From Echinometra lucunter (taxonomy: Eukaryota; Echinodermata; Echinoidea; Camarodonta; Echinometridae): a stretch of DNA of 64,000 bases. The notes under the pieces were generated by a model. It was not told the origin of the DNA and ran no database searches. It was given only the letters and a program-made list of their open reading frames with translations. The stretch lies in the NCBI GenBank assembly GCA_029962745.1, contig CM057155.1, positions 32,504,361 through 32,568,360 on the forward strand, written 5' to 3'. The position numbers and the translations under genes were made by a program. Shown here one piece after another: positions 10,486 to 21,864 of the stretch. Every line of letters starts with the position of its first letter. Within the stretch, counting starts at the first letter, position 1.

Positions 10486-13171
10486 TTAGATGAGGAGCTT
10501 CTCTATGGCCTGCTGCATGCTCTGGATCTGGGGTTTCAGTTGGGAGCCCTCGTTGGTGGTCACCGAGCAGGAGATCACAGGACGAGAGACACCGCACGCA
10601 CGACCAAGCGCTGCAGAAAATGATAGCAAAAGAAAGAAACAATTAGTGTTGTTTTCTGATAACTGTGAAAAATGATGATATAACATCCAAGTGCAATATG
10701 AAAATTTGACACAGAATATCACCTGAATACCCTTTTTTAGTTGAACTATTGTGAAAGACTGAGAGAATTCAAACAAAATTTTCACTTAAAAATCACATTA
10801 ACAAGTATCTTCTACAAAAATCCTTCTCTATCTCTCCCCCACCTCCTAATGAAATTTGGAAATTACTTATTTCCTTGGTTTTAGATAAATTTAGTATTGG
10901 ATAAATCAAGTGGCAATAACTTTTCAGTCTTTATTATTCTTGTCTCTTTTTTCCTAATCTGCAATAAACATTGTAAATTTAGAGCATGGTATAGATCAAG
11001 TATCCCATTCAACCACTTTTCAGAATTGGAGCCAAATTGACCATCAAGAATTCTCCCTTCTGCAAATATGAGATTCAACAGCAGAGGGTGACATTTTCCA
11101 CACAGGTCACCACATGCGCAGATACAAATCCAGTATCGATGATTTGACAAGATTTCTTCCGGGTTCCACAGAAAATGTCAGCCAGGTTAACAAATCCCTC
11201 ATTTGATGAAAATATTGTTCAGGTTTAATAAACTCTCCTGATAATTTTATTACAACTATGCAGTTAGCATCAGAATTTGCTGCTTGCATTTTCTTGGCTA
11301 AAAAATATAATTTTTATGGGATTAGTTAATACTTGACCCAAAGTGTTTGCATGGAAACTGGAAGTGCCTTTGATTGCGAAGTGTGAGGGAAATATCGCCC
11401 TCTACTGTTGAATATCATATTTGCGGTAGGGAGAATTATTCCTTGATGATTACATACCTTCCTTGGACCTGACAAACACATATGGGACATTCTTATCCTC
11501 ACAAAGGAGAGGTAGGTGGAGAAGGATCTCAAGAGGTTCAGCATCAGCAGCTAGGATGATAAACTCTGAGATACCACGGTTCAGGGTCTTGGTAGCTGTG
11601 GAAGGTGAAAGACAACAAAGGACATGAATAATATAATAATCTCTAGAGGTTCAGCATCGGCAGCTAGGATGATAAACTCTGAGATACCATGGTTCAAGGT
11701 CTTGGTAGCTGTGGAAGGTGAAAGACAACAAAAAACATGAATAATATACTAATCTCTAGAGGTTCAGCATCAGCAGCTAGGATGATAAACTCTGAGATAC
11801 CATGGTTCAGGTGAAAGACAACAAAGAACATGAATAATATAATAATCTCTAGAGGTTCAGCATCAGCAGCAGGATGATAAACTCTGAGATACCGCGATTC
11901 AGGGTCTTGGTAGCTGTGGAAGGTGAAAGACAACAACGAACATGAATAATAATATAATAATCTCTAGAGGTTCAGCATCAGCAGCTAGGATGATAAGGCA
12001 TAAACTCTGAGATACCATGGTTCAGGGTCTTGGTAGCTGTGGAATGTGTGAGACAACAAAGAACATGAATAATATTGGAGCAATTCCACATGGGAGCACA
12101 ATCTGCTAATTTAAGATTTATAGTAAAAGCAATCACTTTGATATTCCCAAATAGCCAAATCTTTTAATTCAAAGAAGCTAAACAAAAAAGAATTCCCCCA
12201 TCTTAGTCAGTATTGGTATAAGGCATGTTTGATTTTGCACGACATTTTTGTTGTCTGAAAATAACACCGTTTTCTAGTAATTCTGTTACCAATGGACACG
12301 TACCATATTATCATAAATGTAAGCAGAAATTCTAAAAATGTACACCATTTACAAATTGTAATTCCATTACTGTGGAATTGCCCTTTGGTAAGAACTGTAA
12401 GTAAACTATGTCCAGTGAATTAGAAAGATGTGCCTCATGTTTTAAATGCCTTGACCTAGGCCATTTATTTGTGCTGTACATTATTAAATACATCAACGAA
12501 CTTGCATCTGGCGTGTGTGGCAATTTGACAACCCTTCTATACTAGTAGCGTAAAGACATTCTGTCGGGGGCTTTCATGGGAAAGGGATCATAATGTGCTG
12601 ACACCAGACTTCGTGAAAAGCACTGGAAAAACCTGTAATAGAGCAACGTTTCTGGAGCACAGCAAAACAAGCTGTCCCACCATAAACATTCCTCGGCCTG
12701 CTTCGGGCATTCTTGGGCCAGGGAAAGTGAGATAATGACTTTGCCATATGGGGCAAAGGGTGGAATATACAGAGCATTACATAAGGTCTGTTGGTCATAA
12801 AACTCATAGTGATGGACAACACCTGTTACTGGGTAAGCACCCATGATGTCAAATTCCCCATGAAAGCCCACGAGTGAGCGACTTTATAAAGTCTGATACT
12901 TTGCGTTTTCATTATCTCCATTCTTCATACATAGCAATGTATACTACACCATTTTACCAGATACCTTTAACTTTAAATGTATACAATAACAAATTTCTAT
13001 GGTTTTAAAAGTAATTCTTCCCTCTTCTTCTATTCTCATTAAGCAGTATTTACCTTCATTGGCTCCCTTCTTAAGCTGCTTGTAGTTGACAGCTTGCTGA
13101 ACCAGATCAAGAAGTTTCTTTGTTAGGTCAGCATCAGCTAGTGGGTATGCTTTGGGGTTTACTTCATCAGC
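10486..13171 (-). CDS. SNU13: SNU13/NHP2L1 15.5K RNP protein, three of four coding exons
   Basis: L7Ae-family protein that binds the kink-turn of U4 snRNA (U4/U6.U5 tri-snRNP) and of box C/D snoRNAs in the nucleus and nucleolus. Coding exons on the minus strand are 13171-13054, 11595-11458 and 10610-10486 (stop 10486-10488). All have AG/GT junctions and matching phases, with Ala codons split at both introns. Recognisable pieces are [54 protein letters not shown] and [20 protein letters not shown]. The three exons encode 126 residues, against about 128 for the family. Exon 13171-13054 starts at Ala-Asp-Glu-Val; in the human gene an intron falls after Met-Thr-Glu, so only a minute first exon is missing. 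I could not find it between 13.2 and 16.9 kb. Intron 2 carries decoy copies of the next exon. Identification is very secure. Confidence 0.95.
11641..12076 (-). repeat. Four tandem copies of the SNU13 exon-3 5' edge
   Basis: Units at 11641-11753, 11754-11846, 11847-11961 and 11962-12076 each repeat the block 11520-11640. That block holds the real exon's 3' splice site and about the first 70 coding nt (codons for [20 protein letters not shown]). Each unit then diverges from the exon after the LEI codons into AT-rich sequence. Copy 2 has lost about 20 bp, including the acceptor; copy 4 has a 6-bp insertion. No consensus 5' splice site follows the exon fragments, so they should not work as complete exons. 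The array lies in intron 2, directly upstream of exon 3 in the transcript. Confidence 0.9.
12548..12892. mobile_element. MITE with GGGCTTTCATGGG ends, about 345 bp
   Basis: Left (gggggctttcatgggaa) and right (tccccatgaaagcccacg) ends are inverted copies, with weaker similarity extending to about 45 bp (taaagacattctgtc against ataaagtcgctcac). It lies in SNU13 intron 2. ORFs of 82 and 109 codons on the minus strand overlap it but match nothing I recognise. Confidence 0.6.
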
Positions 13172-15049
13172 CTATCAATACCAAAAGGAAAAAGAAAATA
13201 CGATACTATGAATTACACTGAGATGGGAGCTGCAAAATGCAAATATTTGGCAAATTACGCACTAAAACATGCATTATTCAGTTTAAAAATCTAAGATACA
13301 ATTTATTTTTCAATGAATATGGGTCTGAAAACTACAGACTATGCCTTTATGCCATGCCTGCCGTGGCAGCATTACATTCTTTTCTGAGAAGTTACAATCA
13401 CCAAACCCTTTTCCAGATCTTTTAATATAAAAATGGAATATAATATTCATACATACACAAGAATAAATTACCGGTTTAATATCAACCTACAGAAAGTATG
13501 AGAAAAGATAAATCTGAATAACTTTTAAATCTGTGTAGCGTCCCTTTTGGCCAGCCACAGTCTACCTAATTATTGTCATAGGATGGTGCTGCATATCGAC
13601 TAAAAAGGATATGACGGGTCCGGAGGTATCATAAGTCCTTGTCTCACACGTTGTCTTTGATCTTGGTAAAGATAGCTTTGTGAAACACGTAGCAGAAAAC
13701 TAGGCAACTAGCCCCAATTCCTGATTTAGTCAACAAATAGGACTTATGACGGGTACAAAAAACTGACCCCAGATACCCAGTTATTTGATGAAAATAATTT
13801 TGACTTTGGCAAGAAATGTCGTCAAAATCACAATGTTTGGCAAATGCCTATGGAAACCTTACACATTCAAATAAAATGAATCTGCAATTCATTGCAAATC
13901 CAATGATACACAGTCTCTATTTCAAACTTCTATAGAAAGCTTATAATCCAAAAGATTAAGGGTTAGTTGCCATGGAAACTACTGAATTAGACCCTCCATT
14001 TGTGTTGCAATTTGCCAAAGTGGTCTTGCTACCGCTGCTGAGTGCTGGGCTATGCTTTCACACAAATGAATGTAACATGTAACATGCCTCTTAATTCTCT
14101 GGGTTCACCCAATATAAATTAATAAAGGCAAGTGAGAAGGAACTTATCGCCTTCATTTATTTCAATGGCTCCCGCTCACGCTCCCCTATTTCCATGATCC
14201 ACGGGTAACAAACAGACATATCAAGTCTCATGCATTAGGCGTGAGACTCCCGCATTGGGGGCTCTTGCTCATCTCCAAAAATCTCTTTCTTCGCCTATGG
14301 CCAAGACCAACGGGGGTAGGTGAACTCACTAGGCCTATGTTGCCTCATCGGAGGTCGCGCTATTGAAATGAAAATTAATCATGCAGCAAAATTGCCAAGA
14401 AAGTTGGGTCTCCTCAATCAAAAGTCAGTATTTTGAGTTTGAAAAATACATTTTTGGTTCTTATAATATATCACAGTTACATCTACTGCCACTGGTCCAC
14501 TGCAATGGCGAACTTCAAAGGTAATTAGTTTGCACAGCTAACCGGGCATGAGAATTGAGATTGAGAAAGTGTGATTTGGAGGCATTTCTTTGTTGACATG
14601 GGTCTCCACCACTCATCCTGTGTACAAGGTCAATGAATTGGCCTCGTCCCACAAAAGTGCCAATTCTGTACCGAAACTACATAGCATGCTTTTCTATTGG
14701 TTACTCGACTGAATGCTGTCGACCTACGAGTCTGATAAGCGTCGGTTTTCTTCTTTAAAGTCACCATTTTCAGTTCATTCATCAGATATGAAGCAGAAAG
14801 GGGAAAATTGAGAGCCTCAGGAACATTGCTGGTAAGTAAAATCAAAACTTTTCTTCTCTATTATAGAAGATCTGAGTCAATATATTTCGCGATCACGTTT
14901 GCGTCGGCAATTAGTTTCGCTATTCAAAACGCTGTTTTTACCTACGGGTGCAGGGTGGGTCTCCACATGGCCACAGCCACAGCCACAGGGGCAAATGGCA
15001 TGAATGGCAGAGCTCTTAAGCTAGAACAAATCACAGTGTACATGTACTA
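13172..15049. other. SNU13 5' flank or first intron; possible promoter around 14.5-15.0 kb
   Basis: No further coding exon was found. Around 14640-14960 CpG density rises, a minus-strand CCAAT (accaatag) is present near 14698, and a consensus plus-strand donor follows gaacattgctg at about 14831 (gtaagt). A short plus-strand ATG exon-like string (Met-Ala-Asn-Phe-Lys then gtaatt) starts near 14504. These could belong to a divergent promoter, but nothing downstream connects to them. Confidence 0.25.
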
Positions 15050-15310
15050 GAAGTGTTGTGGCTCAGTGGATAAGTCTCTGGACTATGAACCACTAGGTCC
15101 GGGGTTCGAATCCCTGCCACGGCACTAATGTCCTTTGGCAAGATATGAATCTACATTTGCCACATCTTTCGGATGGTGACATTTACTTAAAAGGTCGGTC
15201 CCAGACGTCTGTCAAAACCAAATTCAACAACAGTGCAGTCTAGTCGCCAAATCTGTGTCAATCCTGACCACTACTATTACTAAGTCTAAGGTCCAACTCT
15301 AACTTTAGCG
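15050..15310 (+). mobile_element. tRNA-derived SINE
   Basis: A tRNA-like head has box A TGGCTCAGTGG (15059-15069) and box B GGTTCGAATCC (15103-15113). It is followed by gccacggcactaatgtcctt, the same body start as the SINE at 38.9 kb. The acceptor stem does not close as in a functional tRNA, so it is called a SINE and not a tRNA gene. The 3' part is diverged. Confidence 0.8.
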
Positions 15311-16970
15311 CACGCTGCACATGTTGCGGATCCTTGCCGGCATGCATTCCCAACCACGCCACGACAGGCTCATCGTCTACACTACAGCCTACAGGTCCCA
15401 CACATTCACTTCCATGTCACATAAAATTTGCTGTCTCCCCCATCAACAAAACACCCGTCAAATATTACACAAATATTTTTTTTTTGATAACATTAAGGAC
15501 AGCCATATTCATAAATTGTTCAAAAGCACGACACATACCATATCAGAGTGATTGGTGTATTGTTACAGTGGAAAATAAAGGGGAAACTCGGTCCTCTCGG
15601 CGTTGCGCTTCACTGAGGCCTTCACATCAACGGTCCACGTGCGTGATCATGATCGATCGCTAGTGTAGATATATGGAACGCGACGTGGAATATTACTCTT
15701 TAAAAAAAAAAAAATTGGTAAAGTGAAATATTCACGCATAACGTTTAGCAATGGAGATGTCATGTCACCTAATAGTAAATTATGTTAAATGAGATTTCAT
15801 GACCCATCAAAGTTGCCTTGAGTGGAAGCATGGGGCCATAGAAAACCAGCTGCTCCTTTTGAGGCCCTCTCATAATATTTCAAGACAAATTTACAGACAT
15901 CAGCCAGTCTAGTCATATGCTAATGAGCAAATAAGCAGAGTTCACGCTCTCGTGGCCAAATCTTCCACCCTGTCAAATATCATGAATTATGAGACTTTCT
16001 TTCTGGAAGAATTTAACTACTTTATCATCAAGTAAAATCAGTGGTTGATACACCACTGAAAAGAGTAAATATCACACTTTCACATTCTTGTATTCATTTT
16101 GATAATATATTTGGGGAAATATGTGTAAATGAAGGTGAAAAAGATGCTTCAAAACATAATTCTCTTCCTCTCACTTCTCTTGCATTTTGTGCAAAACTTT
16201 TTATTTTCAGCCCAAATAATATTTACATCAAAATAAAGCTGAAAGTCTGTACTTTTTCAAAATACCATTCTTAATTTGGGGCACCTTTTAATCGGTTCAA
16301 GAGCACACTTTTCCCAAGGAAGTTCAGGGCGAGATTTCTTGATTTTTTGATCAGCATGAAATCCAGTGTTCTGATTGGCTGAATAAGGCCAGAAACATGC
16401 CAGCGCGGTTGTTTTGAAAAGATTACCTTCAGTGACTCAGTAAGTGACCGTTAGGATTTCAGGATGAGTGTGGGGTCTGAATGGACCAATCACAGAGCAG
16501 TATTTATGGTTTGGGGCTGAAAAATTGCACTTGGTCTGTGTAAAGTGTGCTCTTGACCCGATTAAATTTCATCATGTGTTAAAGTTGGTATTTTCATAAA
16601 GCATAGACATTCAGCTTTGTGGTCATGTGAAAATTATTTTGGCTCATTTACAAAAAGCCTTACAAAATGGCAACTTTTGGTTGGCGAAAAAATCACTTTT
16701 GCATCGTTTTTTTATCAAGAATTTTCAACTCTTTTTCCAAATTGAATTGAAATACATGACATAAGAGATTGATTAATCATCTTTACATAGATACCAAAAA
16801 CATCACATTTGATAAAGTATGAGAGCAGCAAGGGTAAATTTGAAAATAGTGTTCTGACAGGTTCAAACTCATTATATATGCAGACCCTGTTCCGTTCATG
16901 CATACCAGTTACATGAAAGAAGCCACTTTGGGGGGACCTGCAGACTGGCTGACATGCTCATCACCGGTTC
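15311..16970. other. Non-coding DNA left of the foldback element
   Basis: No supported gene. 15570-15670 is locally CpG-rich with an E-box CACGTG (near 15637) beside an overlapping palindrome gatcatgatcgatcgc. At about 16360-16400 there is gttctgattggctgaataag, resembling the CCAAT-containing core of the hairpin MITEs. Confidence 0.35.
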
Positions 16971-17368
16971 TAGGACTACTCCCCCGGAGGACAACTCCCC
17001 CGGGGACAACTCCCACCTGGCAACTCCCCCGGAGGACAGCTCCCCCGGAGGGCAACTCCCCCGAAGGACAACTCCCCCGCAGGACAACTCCCCCGCAGGA
17101 CGGGTCCCCCGGAGGACATCTTCCCCGGAGGACAACTCCCCCGGAGGACAACTCCCCCGAAGACAACTCCCCCGCAGGACAACTCCCCCGCAGGACAACT
17201 CCCCCGCAGGACAACTCCCCCGAGGACAACTCCCCCGGAGGACAACTCCCCCCGAGGACGACTCCCCCGGAGGACGACCCCCCCCCCAAGGACAACTCCC
17301 CCGGAGCACAACTCCCCGGGGGATGATTTCCATCACACAACTCCCCCGGAGGACACCCCTCCCCCCTT
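16971..17368. repeat. Outer minisatellite of left foldback arm
   Basis: About 25 head-to-tail units of the type gcaggacaactccccc (16 bp), with 15-bp variants and substitutions at positions 2-4. It is the mirror of 19103-19418. Confidence 0.95.
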
Positions 17369-17997
17369 TATGGACAAAATTACGCATGAAATTTGTTTTT
17401 ACGACAACGTCTTGCTCGTGAGGAACTGTAAAATAAATCTTTCCTTTTTATAAATCAAACTTAAGTAATCAATCTAGTATTTTTTGTTTTTATTACAATT
17501 CTCCCGGAGGAGAACAGCTCCTCGGGGATGACAACGGGGATGGGCGAGGGGTTGAGGGTTGCTATTCGTTTAATAAGGTATTAGGTCATTTGTCGCTCTA
17601 ATTGCTAACTTTAAAAAAAAATACCCACCCTTTTGCTCCCATTTTTGCGCCAAAGTAAACATTCAAGAAAATAAAAACTCTATGGTACGCTTTTCCGAGC
17701 AAGGGTGTTGGGTTTGACAGCTTCAGCGGCACACTCCCATCGGAACCAAATCTGATCATGAGAAGAGAGAAAAGAAAGGAATAAAATGAAGAAAGGAAAG
17801 TGAGGAACCTAAGTAGGAAGCTACAAAAGTAGAGAATGGTGTATCTAGTCGTAGTCCTCAGGAAAAGGGGGAGATGGCCCACAATCAAGCTTAAGAATAG
17901 AAGTCACTTCGCTCGATCAGCAGCCGTGATTGGGTCCCGTTCCTTTTTTAAAATCTAAATGCACAATTTTCAGGCAAGATATCATATAAAAATCTTA

Positions 17998-18460
17998 TTT
18001 TGGACACATATTGAGCTTTGATATCTAAATTCGCTGATGAAATTAATCATTTTTCTTACTTAGAATATCTGCATTCAGCTGACCTGAAACCTAGAAGTTT
18101 TATGTATTTGTTCTTCTTATTTTTTCTTTGTTATATAGAGCCTAACAGTGCCTAAATTTGTCAAATCATAAGAATCTAACGATGATTTTTCCTTTTTGTT
18201 TATCTTTTTCCTCTTGAATGAGGTATTTTTATAATTAAATGTTTTCATGTGGTTTCAGCGCAAAGAACGATACTCGCACATGCTCCCTGGACGCTAAATA
18301 CGTAGAAGCCAAGTCCTTTAACAAAAATGAAATTAACATGCATTCATTATAAAATTCCGTTAAGGTTTTCTTTTCATTTATAGTCAGTGAGTTTAACAAA
18401 GGGGCGGATACCGGATCTCGGGGGGGGGGGGGGGGAGGGGTCGACCGCTCCCCTAAAAAG
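17998..18460. other. Central spacer of the foldback element
   Basis: Single-copy AT-rich sequence between the arms, ending with a run of about 15 G at 18421-18435. No ORF above 60 codons and no recognisable gene. It may be only the loop, or the remnant of a deleted coding core. Confidence 0.7.
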
Positions 18461-19102
18461 TAAGATTTTTATATGATATCTTGCCTGAAAATTGTGCATT
18501 TAGATTTTTTTTAAAAAAAGGAACGGGACCCAATCACGGCTGCTGATCGAGCGAAGTGACTTCTATTCTTCAGCTTGATTGTGGGCCATCTCCCCCTTTT
18601 CCTGAAGACTACGACTAGATACACCATTCTCTACTTTTGTAGCTTCCTACCTAGTTTCCTCACTTTCCTTTCTTCATTTTATTCCTTTCTTTTCTCTCTT
18701 CTCATGATCAGATTTGGTTCCGATGGGAGTGTGCCGCTGAAGCTGTCAAACCCAACACCCTTGGGCGGAAAAGCGTACCCATTACTAGAGTTTTTATTTT
18801 CTTGAATGTGTACTTTGGCGCAAAAATGGGAGCAAAAGGGTGGGTATTTTTTTTTAAAGTTAGCAATTAGAGCGACAAAAGACCTAATACCTTATTAAAC
18901 GAATAGCAACCCTCTACCCCTCGCCCATCCCAATTTGTCATCCCCGAGGAGCTGTTCTCCTCCGGGAGAGTTGTAATAAAAACAAAAAATACTGGATTAA
19001 TTACTTAAGTTTGATTTATAAAAAGGAAAGATTTATTTTACAGTTCCTCACGAGCAAGGCGTTGTCATAAAAACAAAATTTCATGCGTAATTTTGTCCAT
19101 AA

Positions 19103-19418
19103 AGGGGGGGGGGGTGTCCTCCGGGGAAGTTGTGTGATGGGAGTCATCCCCCGGGGAGTTGTCCTTGGGGGGAGTTGTCCTCGGGGGAGTTGTCCTCGGG
19201 GGGAGTTGTCCTCGGGGGGAGTTGTCCTGCGGGGGAGTTGTCCTGCGGGGGAGTTGTCCTGCGGGGGAGTTGTCCTCCGGGGGAGATGTCCTCCGGGGGA
19301 CCCGTCCTGCGGGGGAGCTGTCCTGCAGGGGGAGCTGTCCTCCGGGGGAGTTGTCCTCCGGGGGAGTTGTCAGGTGGGAGTGGTCCCCGGGGGAGTTGTC
19401 CTCCGGGGGAGTTGTCCT
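19103..19418. repeat. Outer minisatellite of right foldback arm
   Basis: About 20 units of the type gttgtcctccggggga (16 bp), the reverse complement of the left array. It is shorter than the left array by several units, so the arrays have changed in copy number independently. Confidence 0.95.
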
Positions 19419-20016
19419 GATACGATCATGCAGGCATGATAGGTTTATAGTGTATTCTGATGATAATGATATTCCGTTCTTGTATAGCGCATATCACATT
19501 TTTATCACATTATCATGATGACGAAATAACACTTCTATCATAATATGGAAAAGGGTATATTTTTCCTCGCTCGCTGCGCTCGCTCGTTTCAAATTAATGG
19601 TTTTGAAATGCAAACGAATTCGGTGAGATGAGACTGAATAGATAATGTAGATGTTTCATTGGCTCACAGCGTAATTTGCCGAAGGGTTTACTACATCTAC
19701 CATGAAAAACAGTGTGTGCTTCCTCGCTCGCTCGTAATATTAAAAAACAGAGTGGTTTGGGGGCAGCAACAATGGACCAACGATGTGACAAAGTAGAGTT
19801 CATATCTGGCAGTGAGGTAACCCTATTCATAATATATTAGGTATTACTTATGCCTATATGATAACTAAACCCTTCTCTCATTACAAGAAATTTGTTATTT
19901 TTTGCTCGCTCGCTTCGCTCGCTCGCAAAATTGAAATAAAAAAGCAGGATGGTTCATGTAGCAAGTTGCCTAATTTCTCCAATTTGAAAATGCTTCACGT
20001 TGATATAGGCCTATGT
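19419..20016. other. Non-coding DNA with CTCG-rich clusters
   Basis: Three patches (19565-19587, 19723-19734, 19904-19926) consist of ctcgctcg units; the first and third have the form gctcgcttcgctcgctcg, which is nearly palindromic. No gene seen. Confidence 0.5.
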
Positions 20017-20070
<54 letters not shown>

Positions 20071-20096
20071 TATATGTGAGGGTGTGTGTGTGTGTG
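20017..20096. repeat. Compound microsatellite (TA)n(TATG)n(TG)n
   Basis: A TA run, then TATG repeats, then a TG run with short interruptions. Confidence 0.95.
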
Positions 20097-20968
20097 TACA
20101 AATAGTAGCCGTGGGTTCATCTCCGCTTGGTCGTCTTGCCCCCCCCCCCAATCCGAAAAATGTATCGACGCCTCTGCTTGAACTAGCTCCACAATTTAAT
20201 TCTATACTATAATGCTTAAAGTCAAATTATTATGATATACAAAGTAGTATTCTTTTAATTCAAAATATATCTTTGAATTTGATTTGTTTTTGAAACTTCC
20301 TGCTGAGTAAGATTTGATTCGGTTTAAGACGCATCTAGGCGGGAATTCACTGGCGCATTGAGGGGGAGACTTGGAGGCAGACATGGTTTATTTCTTATTC
20401 GATAACAGTTATTTACAAATGTTGCTGAAATAACGTGATTTTCCCGGATTTTTTTTTCTCGACTTATATTTTTCTCCCCCCCCCAAAAAAGTTTGCTCAT
20501 TACGCCACACTGACAGAATTTACACAAGAGGTTTAAACCAGAGAGTGGTTTAATTCTGTGAATTTTTGCCTATAGACCCGAGCCTGGGTTATAACTGGGT
20601 TTAGTGTTGAAAAAAAAAATGCTTGAAATCTCGCCTCTATTTCTTTTGTACTTTTCCAATTTCATATTATTTACTTATACTTATTAATAAATTAATCAAA
20701 TGATTGAATAATTTCTTTATTAATTTATAAATGCATGCATACTGTGTGCATCCATTCATCACTGGTTTTGCATACCAAAAAGCGCATATAGACATGTATG
20801 CAGGAGATACGTCAGTTTATGATTTGCAAAACCAGCAAAGGATTTATTTACTCACTCATTTATTCATTCATTAGTTTGTTTGTTTGTTTCTGGATGGGGA
20901 AGCAGGCCGAGAAGGGGACTCTAAAGTGCTGTGGTCACCTGGCCTGGCTATGGATAGGCCACTGTATG
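20097..20968. other. Intergenic, nothing recognised
   Basis: AT-rich with C runs near 20141 and 20476. Short ORFs on both strands have no support. Confidence 0.4.
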
Positions 20969-20976
20969 CTCCTTAT

Positions 20977-21239
20977 CAGGGGCGTAGCTACGGGGGGGGG
21001 GCTGGGGGCACGTGCCCCTCAGGTGCCCCCACAAAAAATCAAGAGGTAGGGAAAGAAAAAAAAAAGAAAAAGAAAGCCGAAGTATCTCACTATCAGCAGG
21101 TGCGTTTGTGTTGTGTGCGTGTTTGTATGTGCCAAAAAAATATATATATATATATTTGGGGTGCCCCCTACAAAGTTTCAAGGCCGCCCCCCCCCCCCCC
21201 CCGTGCTCCCTACTGAAAAAAATCCTAGCTACGCCACTG
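20977..21239. mobile_element. hAT-type MITE with 8-bp target duplication
   Basis: The element is flanked by identical 8-bp sequences ctccttat at 20969-20976 and 21240-21247. The ends are CAGGGGCGTAGCTACG and, inverted, CAGTGGCGTAGCTAGG. An 8-bp duplication with CAG-N-GGCG termini is the hAT signature. The interior has G/C runs and A-rich DNA with no transposase. Confidence 0.88.
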
Positions 21240-21399
21240 CTCCTTATGCTTCAATATGCATGCATGCAGGGGGAGGAGCGCCAGTTTATTTTGATAGGCT
21301 GGGCAAGATGGCCCACAGGTAAATTTATTCATATTTTGAATGGACAAATAGGGCTATTATAGTTGCATTACCTGCCCTATCTCTTCCCCATCTTCTTTA

Positions 21400-21530
21400 A
21401 TCTTCTTCTTTTCTTCTTATTCTTCTTCTTGTTCTTGTTCTTGTTCTTGTTCTTGTTCTTGTTCTTGTTCTTCTTCTTCTTCTTCTTCTTCTTCTTCTTC
21501 TCCTTCTTTTTTTTTGGGGGGGGGGGATCA
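21400..21530. repeat. (TTC)n/(TTCTTG)n microsatellite
   Basis: Pyrimidine-rich triplet and hexanucleotide repeats end in T and G runs. Long ORFs here (Phe/Leu or Lys/Asn-rich) are repeat translations. A further C-run segment at 21540-21600 resembles the interior of the hAT-type MITEs. Confidence 0.9.
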
Positions 21531-21599
21531 CTTGAAAAATCAGAGGGTCGGCCGCCCCTGCCGCCCCCCCCCCTCCGTAGCGCCTCCCCTAGCATTCAC

Positions 21600-21864
21600 A
21601 TTGCACAATTCAAAGTTCGATTACTGGTATATGGTATTAGTTATTGGGGATGGGGGGTGGTGTGGGGTGCCGGGCTCAAACCACTGATCTGTACTAGTGT
21701 ACAGATCAGTGGCTCAAACCCATCATCGGCGCTTCATAGCTCATTCGCGGTTTCGAGGGAGAGAGAGCTAGAGAGAGAGAGAGAGAGCGTCTGCTACTTC
21801 AAAACTGCTTTGTCACGTTTATTTCTCGCAAATAAGGGACCTTTGTAGCTTATTATTCATTACA
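21600..21864 (+). promoter_or_regulatory. PSMD10: Probable PSMD10 promoter and 5' UTR
   Basis: This is the 265 bp before the PSMD10 start codon. It contains a perfect 32-bp palindrome (21681-21712), a GA tract (about 21760-21787) and cacgttt near 21820. No TATA box is convincing. The transcription start is not identified; the assignment rests on position only. Confidence 0.35.
21681..21712. repeat. Perfect 14-bp-stem palindrome upstream of PSMD10
   Basis: CCACTGATCTGTAC, the loop TAGT, then the exact reverse complement of the stem. It is flanked by near-identical ctcaaacc words. It lies about 150 bp before the start codon and could form a hairpin or cruciform. Confidence 0.9.

Larger units (their letters stand above)
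16971..19418. mobile_element. Foldback (TU/FB-like) transposon, about 2.45 kb
   Basis: Two long arms are inverted copies of each other: left 16971-17997, right 18461-19418, around a 463-bp centre. Each arm has an outer array of 15-16 bp tandem repeats (16971-17368; 19103-19418) and an inner single-copy domain of about 630 bp. Arm identity is high through the inner domain, for example around cgaccaaatctgatcatgag-like blocks and the cttcgctcgatcagcagccg block. This modular design is what is known for sea-urchin TU and Drosophila FB elements. No transposase is encoded, and no target duplication could be recognised at the ragged ends. Overlapping Gly/Pro-rich ORFs in the arrays are by-products of a stop-poor repeat. 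Confidence 0.85.

Noticed and set aside
15057..15125. tRNA gene (intact A and B boxes), likewise at 38935-39000 and 22576-22629
   Set aside because: Acceptor stems do not pair and the heads run into a shared SINE body, so SINEs fit better.
16896..17421. Overlapping ORFs of 111-163 codons on both strands, Gly- or Pro-rich
   Set aside because: They are translations of the stop-poor 16-bp tandem array in the foldback arm, equally open in several frames; not genes.
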